Below, piece after piece: positions 58,461 through 64,000 of a stretch of DNA of 64,000 nucleotides. Made by a program: the position numbers and the translations under genes. The DNA is from Chlamydoabsidia padenii (Eukaryota; Mucoromycota; Mucoromycetes; Mucorales; Cunninghamellaceae), in assembly GCA_025330725.1 (NCBI GenBank), contig JAIWND010000014.1, forward strand, positions 744,001 through 808,000, in the 5' to 3' direction. Each line of letters begins with the position of its first letter. Position 1 is the first letter of the stretch. The notes under the pieces were generated by a model. It saw nothing but the letters and a program-made list of their open reading frames with translations, did no database searches and was not told the DNA's origin.

Positions 58461-58952
58461 TTTAATAGTCCTTTTTTTAATTTTTATTTTATAAAACCCT
58501 ACTTAATAAAGATAATTTGTATTTGAATAATAATCCGTATGATCCAATCCAGTGATGTAACTTTTTGATAATGAACCCTGTTTTTGTTGGGTTTTTCTCA
58601 CGGTGATTTTTAAATCCCGCTTTTATTTTTTAGTGTCTTCAATAGTAATGAAGTACGTATACATGTATCATAGAAGCAACCCACTAAACCCCTTGCATAA
58701 TAGTCGTTTATTGAATAAAAACATTGTATAGGACTTTGATGGACATCATCACTCAATGATCGGGATTTAAATTTAAACAGTCTGCATGAATGTTTAACAA
58801 GTCGCATAATATAAAGATTCCTAAAGTGTTTTTTATTGGTGTAAATGGAAGGGGTAAAATATAAATAAGAGAGAGAAACTAGCAATAAAATAATAACATA
58901 CTATACAATTGTGAAGTGGGGAAAAGGGGAGGGGGGAATGTATCTAATCTAT
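58461..58952. other. Convergent spacer with two element copies
   Basis: Lies between the 3' ends of the His/Gln-rich gene and P-protein. AAATCCCG at 58612-58619 and CGGGATTTAAATTT at 58761, the latter followed 14 bp on by TGCATGAA (58783-58790). These copies are not near any start codon I can see. Confidence 0.5.
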
Positions 58953-61900
58953 TTATTCTTGATCCATGTATTCTTCAGGAGAGGGACAAGTACACATCAA
59001 GTTACGATCACCATAAGCATCATCCACACGAGAGACAGAAGGCCAGAATTTACGTTCACGAAGACCAGGCACAGGGAAGGCAGCGGTTTCTCTGCTGTAA
59101 GGACGATCCCATTTATCCGACATCATGATTTCCAGAGAGTGAGGTGCGCTGTTGAGCATATTGTCCTTCTTGGGTAACTTGCCATCAATCACTTGTTGGA
59201 TTTCCTTGCGAATACCAATCATCGCATCACAGAAGCGATCCAGTTCATTCTTGGGTTCAGATTCGGTAGGTTCGATCATCAGGGTATTAGTAACAGGCCA
59301 GGACATGGTAGGGCTGTGGAATCCATAATCTTGAAGACGCTTGGCAACATCAATAGCTTCAATACCATATTCACCAAAGGGTCGGATATCGACAATGAAT
59401 TCGTGACCACACATGCCGTTTTCGTTGGTGAAGAGGATTTCATAGTGAGAAGCAAGGCGACTGGCCATGTAGTTAGCGTTAAGGATGGCCATCTCGGTAG
59501 CATGAGTCAAACCTTCACCACCCATCATCTTGATATAAGCCCAGGAAATGGGAAGAATAGAGGCAGATCCATAAGGAGCAGCTGAGATGGGTCCAATAGC
59601 ATTTTGACCACCGGTTTTAACGAGAGGATGTCCTGGAAGGAAGGGAGCAAGATGTTCCTTACAAGCAATCTATAAATATAACAAAATCAGTTCCTCCATT
59701 CCTTTTTTTTTTTTTTTCTTTTCTTGTTACTTACAGGACCCATACCAGGACCACCACCACCGTGAGGAATACAGAAGGTCTTGTGAAGATTCATATGACA
59801 AACATCAGCACCAATTTGACCGGGACTGGTCAAACCAATTTGAGCGTTGAGGTTAGCACCATCCAAGTCTATGAGCAAAAGCAAAAGCAAAAAAGTTGGT
59901 GGTGCCATTATTTTAAACGCCGCCACCGACTGAAACAGCATGATACTTACAAACTAAAAAGATTACATCAGGGAAGACATAGAAATAAAGATCAAGGATA
60001 GATTAGATTAGTATCAATAGTGCTCCCCCCCCTAGTATTATCCCTTACCTTGACCACCATATTTATGTACGACTTCACAAGCTTCGGCCACACCAGTTTC
60101 AAACATACCAAAAGTAGAAGGATAAGTGATCATGACAGCAGCCAATTTGTCCTTGTGTTTTTCAGCCTTGGCCTTGAGATCAGCCATATCGAGATTGCCT
60201 TCGGAATCACACTTGACGATGACGACATCCATACCAGCCATAGCAGCAGAAGCAGGGTTGGTACCGTGAGCAGAGATAGGGATCAAGCACACATTACGTT
60301 GACCTTCACCACGGGAGTCATGGTAAGCACGGATGGTACGGAGACCAGCATATTCACCTTGAGCACCAGAGTTGGGTTGAAGAGAGACAGCATCAAAACC
60401 AGTGATTTCTTCCAAATCCTTTTCCAATTCATCCAACATGATACGATAACCGGCAGTTTGGTCGACAGGAGCAAAAGGATGGATGTTACCGAATTCGGGC
60501 CAAGTGACAGGAATCATTTCAGTGGTAGCATTTAACTTCATGGTGCAGCTTCCGAGAGGGATCATAGAGTGGACGAGAGACAGATCCTTGTTTTGGAGGT
60601 GATGGATGTATCGAAGCATTTCAGTTTCAGAGTGATGAGTGTTGAAGATAGGGTGTTGAAGAATGGCGGAAGTACGCTTGAGTTGAGAGGGGAAGGCATC
60701 CAAACCCTTGTTGAGGACAGTAGCAGCATCATCAATGTTGACAGTGGTGTTTTCCTTGGCGAAGAGAGAGATCAAGTCGGTGACATCCTTCTTGCTGACG
60801 GTTTCATCTAAAGTGACAGACACAGTTTGAGGGTTGATGGTACGCAAGTTAATTCCTTGAGCAATAGCCTTTTCAGAGACAGCAGTAGCACTATCCACCT
60901 TGATAGACAAGGTATCAAAGTAAGCACCATCGTTAACAATAGAGTGACCTGATTGACGGACACCTTCAGCCAAGACTTGAGTCAAGTTGTGAATACGTTG
61001 AGCAATGGCTTTGATTCCCTATACGGTGGAAAGAGATAGAGAGTCAGTATTCCAAATATTAAAGACACGCACACACGCACACATAAAATCTACTTACTTC
61101 AGGACCATGGTAAACAGCATACATGGCAGACATGTTAGCCAAAAGAGCTTGAGCAGTACAGATGTTACTAGTGGCCTTTTCACGACGAATGTGTTGTTCA
61201 CGAGTTTGAAGGGCGAGACGGTAAGCAGGCTTTCCATGAGCATCACGGGAGACACCAACAATACGACCAGGGATACGACGTTTGTGTTCTTCCTTACAGG
61301 CAAAGAAGGCAGCATGAGGACCACCGAAACCAAGAGGTACACCGAAACGTTGACTGTTACCCAAAGCAATATCAGCACCGAATTCCCCAGGAGCCTTCAA
61401 GAGAGCCAAAGCCATCAAATCAGTAGCAACAGCAACTTGACCACCAGCACCATGGATAGTAGCGGTCAAATTTTCATAATCTTGGACAGTACCATTTGTG
61501 TTGGGATACTATTATAAAAAAGATTAGTTCACTGGTTACATCCCATCCCATTATACTAGTCTGTGTTTACCTGAATCAAAGCACCACAGAGTTGTTTCTT
61601 GTTTTCTTCAAAGTTATAGTTAAAGATATCAGTGACAACGACGTTAATGTTGAAGGCTTCAGCACGGGTCTTGAGACATGCAATAGTTTGAGGATGACAG
61701 TTGACATCGACGACAAAGGTGTTCTTCTTGCGATTACTACCTTGCCAGGTCATCAACATAGCTTCAGCAGCAGCAGTGCCTTCATCCAAGAGAGAGGCAT
61801 TGGCAATAGGTAAACCAGTCAAGTCACTAACCATAGTTTGATAGTTCAACAAGGATTCCAAACGACCTTGAGCAATTTCAGGTTGATAAGGAGTATACTA

Positions 61901-62507
61901 ATGGACGCGCACCAAACAAAATAAAAAACAAAAGAAATCATTAATACACCATTATCATCATCACCCGCCCCTCTCCTTTTTTTTTTTTTTTTTTTTTTTT
62001 TTTTGTAATATTATTATAACTTACTTGAGTATACCAAGCAGGATTTTCCATAATGTTTCGTAATATAACATTGGGCACCACAGTATCAGTATAACCAGTA
62101 CCAATATAAGAGCGGAAGATCTTGTTCTTGGAGGCAATAGACTTCAAACGTTCCAACAATTCCTTTTCCGACATACCTTTGGAGACAGACAATGCTTTGG
62201 TGGATCGAATAGAGTTGGGGATACTTTTATACAACAAGTCGTCGATATTCTTGACACCAATTTGTTTCAACATGGCATCCACTTCTTCACCAGCAGAACC
62301 AACATGACGACGAGTAAAGGTATCCAAAGGAGCAAACGCATTAGTAGCCTTGGAATGAGCCATACGAATGGTTGTGTTCGTTAACTTGGTTCTTGACAAG
62401 ACGCTTGGACGAGCACCAGAGAGGACCAAACGTGGGGATTGAGTGGCCGACATGACCGACACACGAGTCAAAGAATGCTTAGAACGTTGACCGAGACGAG
62501 ACAACAT
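58953..62507 (-). CDS. GCV2: Glycine dehydrogenase (decarboxylating), P-protein
   Basis: Seven exons (62507-62025, 61897-61571, 61508-61098, 61018-60049, 59953-59951, 59868-59735, 59669-58953) give 1014 residues. The PLP enzyme of the mitochondrial glycine cleavage system decarboxylates glycine and loads the aminomethyl group onto H-protein. The N-terminus is a basic Ser-rich presequence. Landmarks are [76 protein letters not shown], and the PLP site [19 protein letters not shown] with the Schiff-base Lys at about 761. Exon 5 is a 3-nt microexon (TTT). It is needed to read [14 protein letters not shown]; skipping it gives GGQDLDGAN, still in frame but lacking the conserved Val-Tyr. Three TTCCACCGAGT-like repeats lie upstream. 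Confidence 0.97.
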
Positions 62508-63219
62508 TGTGTATTATAGATATAGTATTAAAAAAAAAAAAAAAAAAGGAACCAAACCTTTCAAGAATAAATAGTAGATAAAGGAGAAAAAAAGGAAAGA
62601 AACGAAAAAGAAAAAGAAAAAAAAAAGATGGACGCCATTTATTCGATATCTACTTCCACCGAGTCAGAAAAAAAAAGCATGTTTGAACCCCGATATGCGG
62701 GATGTGATCCCCTTCCACTGAGTCAACTTACCACTACCAAATACTGCATTTTTTTTTTTAACTGGTTCCCTAATTCCACCGAGTAAACTTGATTTTTTTT
62801 TTTTTTTTTTATTACCCTTTCGTAAGACAAACTAGTATAGGCCAAAAAGTATCACCACACATACAATTTCAACTAGATGAACCGAATCATCATAACATTA
62901 AGACTTGATTATGCAAATTTGATTATCCCTTTTTTTTCTTTCTTTCCCCACACGAATTGATCACCCTTTTCACAAATATTCAAATCCCGATTGATCTTCT
63001 TTTAAAAACTTCCTGGAATAGTCCCGTTGCTCTTATATTTGTACTTTTATTTCATTAGTCTTAAACATAAAACAATACATGATTATTCTATACCATAATA
63101 CAACAATACTACTACATACAAAAATAAGATGACAGATATATATATATAAAAGTTTCTATTGACATTATATAAAAAGGGGGGAGGGGTTGTCTAACTATAG
63201 GTTATGTATGTCCTAACAA
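62508..63219. promoter_or_regulatory. Upstream region of P-protein gene
   Basis: Contains three TTCCACCGAGT-like repeats (62654-62784), a variant element GCGGGATGTG at 62694, T-runs, and AAATCCCG at 62982-62989. The 3' end of the next minus-strand gene follows. Which gene the last element serves is not clear. Confidence 0.5.
62654..62784. repeat. Three spaced TTCCACYGAGT repeats
   Basis: TTCCACCGAGT at 62654-62664, TTCCACTGAGT at 62713-62723 and TTCCACCGAGT at 62774-62784, spaced by 59 and 61 bp, 147-278 bp upstream of the P-protein start. They may be binding sites for a glycine- or one-carbon-responsive factor; this is inference. Confidence 0.65.
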
Positions 63220-64000
63220 CTATTGTAATTTGAGTATCCTGCGATCTACTTCATCACCCAAGTAGGCAATAGAATGGTTCCAACTAGATACGATTTGCTT
63301 GACAGTATCACCAAGAGCATTTTGATTTACCTAATATAAAAAGATGAGGATTAATACCATTTCAGGGGCCACACGACATCACCTATTATTATTACTTTTG
63401 ATTTAAACGCCGTCAATCCAATATACGATGTAGTGATTTCTTTAATAAGCTTCTTTTGCAACGAAGGTTTAAAATTGTCTTGACCTTTCCGGCAAACGAC
63501 TTGAAGTTGGACCAATGACTTTTTAGATGCGGCATAGTTCATCATCACAGTATGCACCTAGACATGTGAGTAGAGAGAAGGTACGATTAGTGTTATACTC
63601 AGATAAACATGATCTTTTGCATTTACCAATTCATCCCCGTTGGCATTATCAGCTGCTTTTCGTTTTGCTTCTTTGCTTGTGAGTCCCGTAGTACGGCTGA
63701 TGATTTCCAATAGTACTGATCCATAGTTGAATGCCTAAAATCAAAAAACAACCAAAAGTAGTGTGAGATCAATCTATGAGAATACAAGTCTTACCTCCAG
63801 GACAATGGAGACATTGTGGAAACCATTCCAAGATTCCAATTCTTGATCGATGGGTAGGTTTGCTAAAAGATAATCATGGTGTTAGTAAAAAAGAAGCCTG
63901 ACATTATCTTTTCGGGGGTTCATTTGTATTTGATAGCTTACCATGCGAATCCAAGATAGAGACGGCTTTTTTGAGATGTTCGACGGCCTTTTTGGATTCT
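63220..64000 (-). CDS. Unknown all-helical protein, 3' part (runs off window)
   Basis: Five exons are visible (64000-63942 incomplete, 63862-63795, 63734-63627, 63557-63396, 63330-63220), giving about 169 C-terminal residues; the 5' part lies beyond the edge. The segments join in phase: ESKKAVEHLKKAVSILDSH, LPIDQELESWNGFHNVSIVLE, AFNYGSVLLEIISRTTGLT, MMNYAASKKSLVQLQVVC and GDTVKQIVSSWNHSIAYLGDE. All look amphipathic and helical, as in a repeat or bundle protein. I do not recognise the family and assign no function. Confidence 0.75.

Noticed and set aside
60020..60535. Plus-strand open frame opposite GCV2
   Set aside because: Antisense of P-protein exon 4, which is unambiguous by motif.

Overview
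This window looks like nuclear DNA from an early-diverging fungus, most likely Mucoromycota (Mucorales-like). This is inferred from the gene content and gene structure, not from a database match. The DNA is AT-rich. Genes are compact and split by many short GT-AG introns, with long A/T homopolymers in introns and spacers. Typical fungal genes occur (SPX-ankyrin-GDPD Gde1, Iml2/TTC39, a full-size PDR transporter) beside genes that many yeasts have lost (ATG101, a stand-alone WWE protein, a ZSWIM7/Sws1-like protein). I found no tRNA, rRNA, CRISPR array, intact transposon or bacterial-type operon.

Layout. 0-7 kb: an unknown coiled-coil protein, two doubtful small genes and a polytopic membrane protein. 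7-14 kb: mitochondrial SSB and a Gon7-like protein (head to head), a kelch protein, Sws1-like and PP2A leucine carboxyl methyltransferase (head to head), and a WWE protein. 15-26 kb: 2-oxoglutarate dehydrogenase E1, ATG101 and a MoCF-domain protein (head to head), then Gde1. 26.6-32.5 kb: Nup155/Nup170 (C-terminally short) and an arylsulfotransferase-like protein. 33-35 kb: gene-poor, with a Myb-like relic. 35-44 kb: methylthioribose-1-phosphate isomerase and a PHD-TFIIS-SPOC protein (head to head), a PH-domain protein and an aquaporin. 45-57 kb: PDR-type ABC transporter, Iml2/TTC39 and an AVT-type vacuolar amino acid transporter. 57-64 kb: a His/Gln-rich unknown protein, glycine decarboxylase P-protein, and the 3' part of an unknown helical protein that runs off the edge.

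How the genes relate. They are housekeeping genes of separate pathways: mitochondrial carbon and one-carbon metabolism (OGDH, P-protein), mtDNA maintenance, methionine salvage, phosphate and phospholipid turnover, autophagy initiation, recombination, chromatin and transcription, nuclear pore and transport. They do not form a metabolic cluster. What links them is promoter design. At least five head-to-head pairs share short spacers, and an 8-mer CGGGATTT (core of a longer GCGGGATTTGAA-like element) recurs about 23 times on either strand outside exons, most often 60-120 bp from start codons.

The strongest single observation is a 3-nucleotide microexon in the P-protein gene. It restores the conserved QVYLDGAN motif just before the PLP-lysine region. 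Other short exons (7 and 8 nt) and a 57-nt stop-free intron show how far exon and intron size vary here. All exon coordinates were worked out by hand from splice signals and reading phase.
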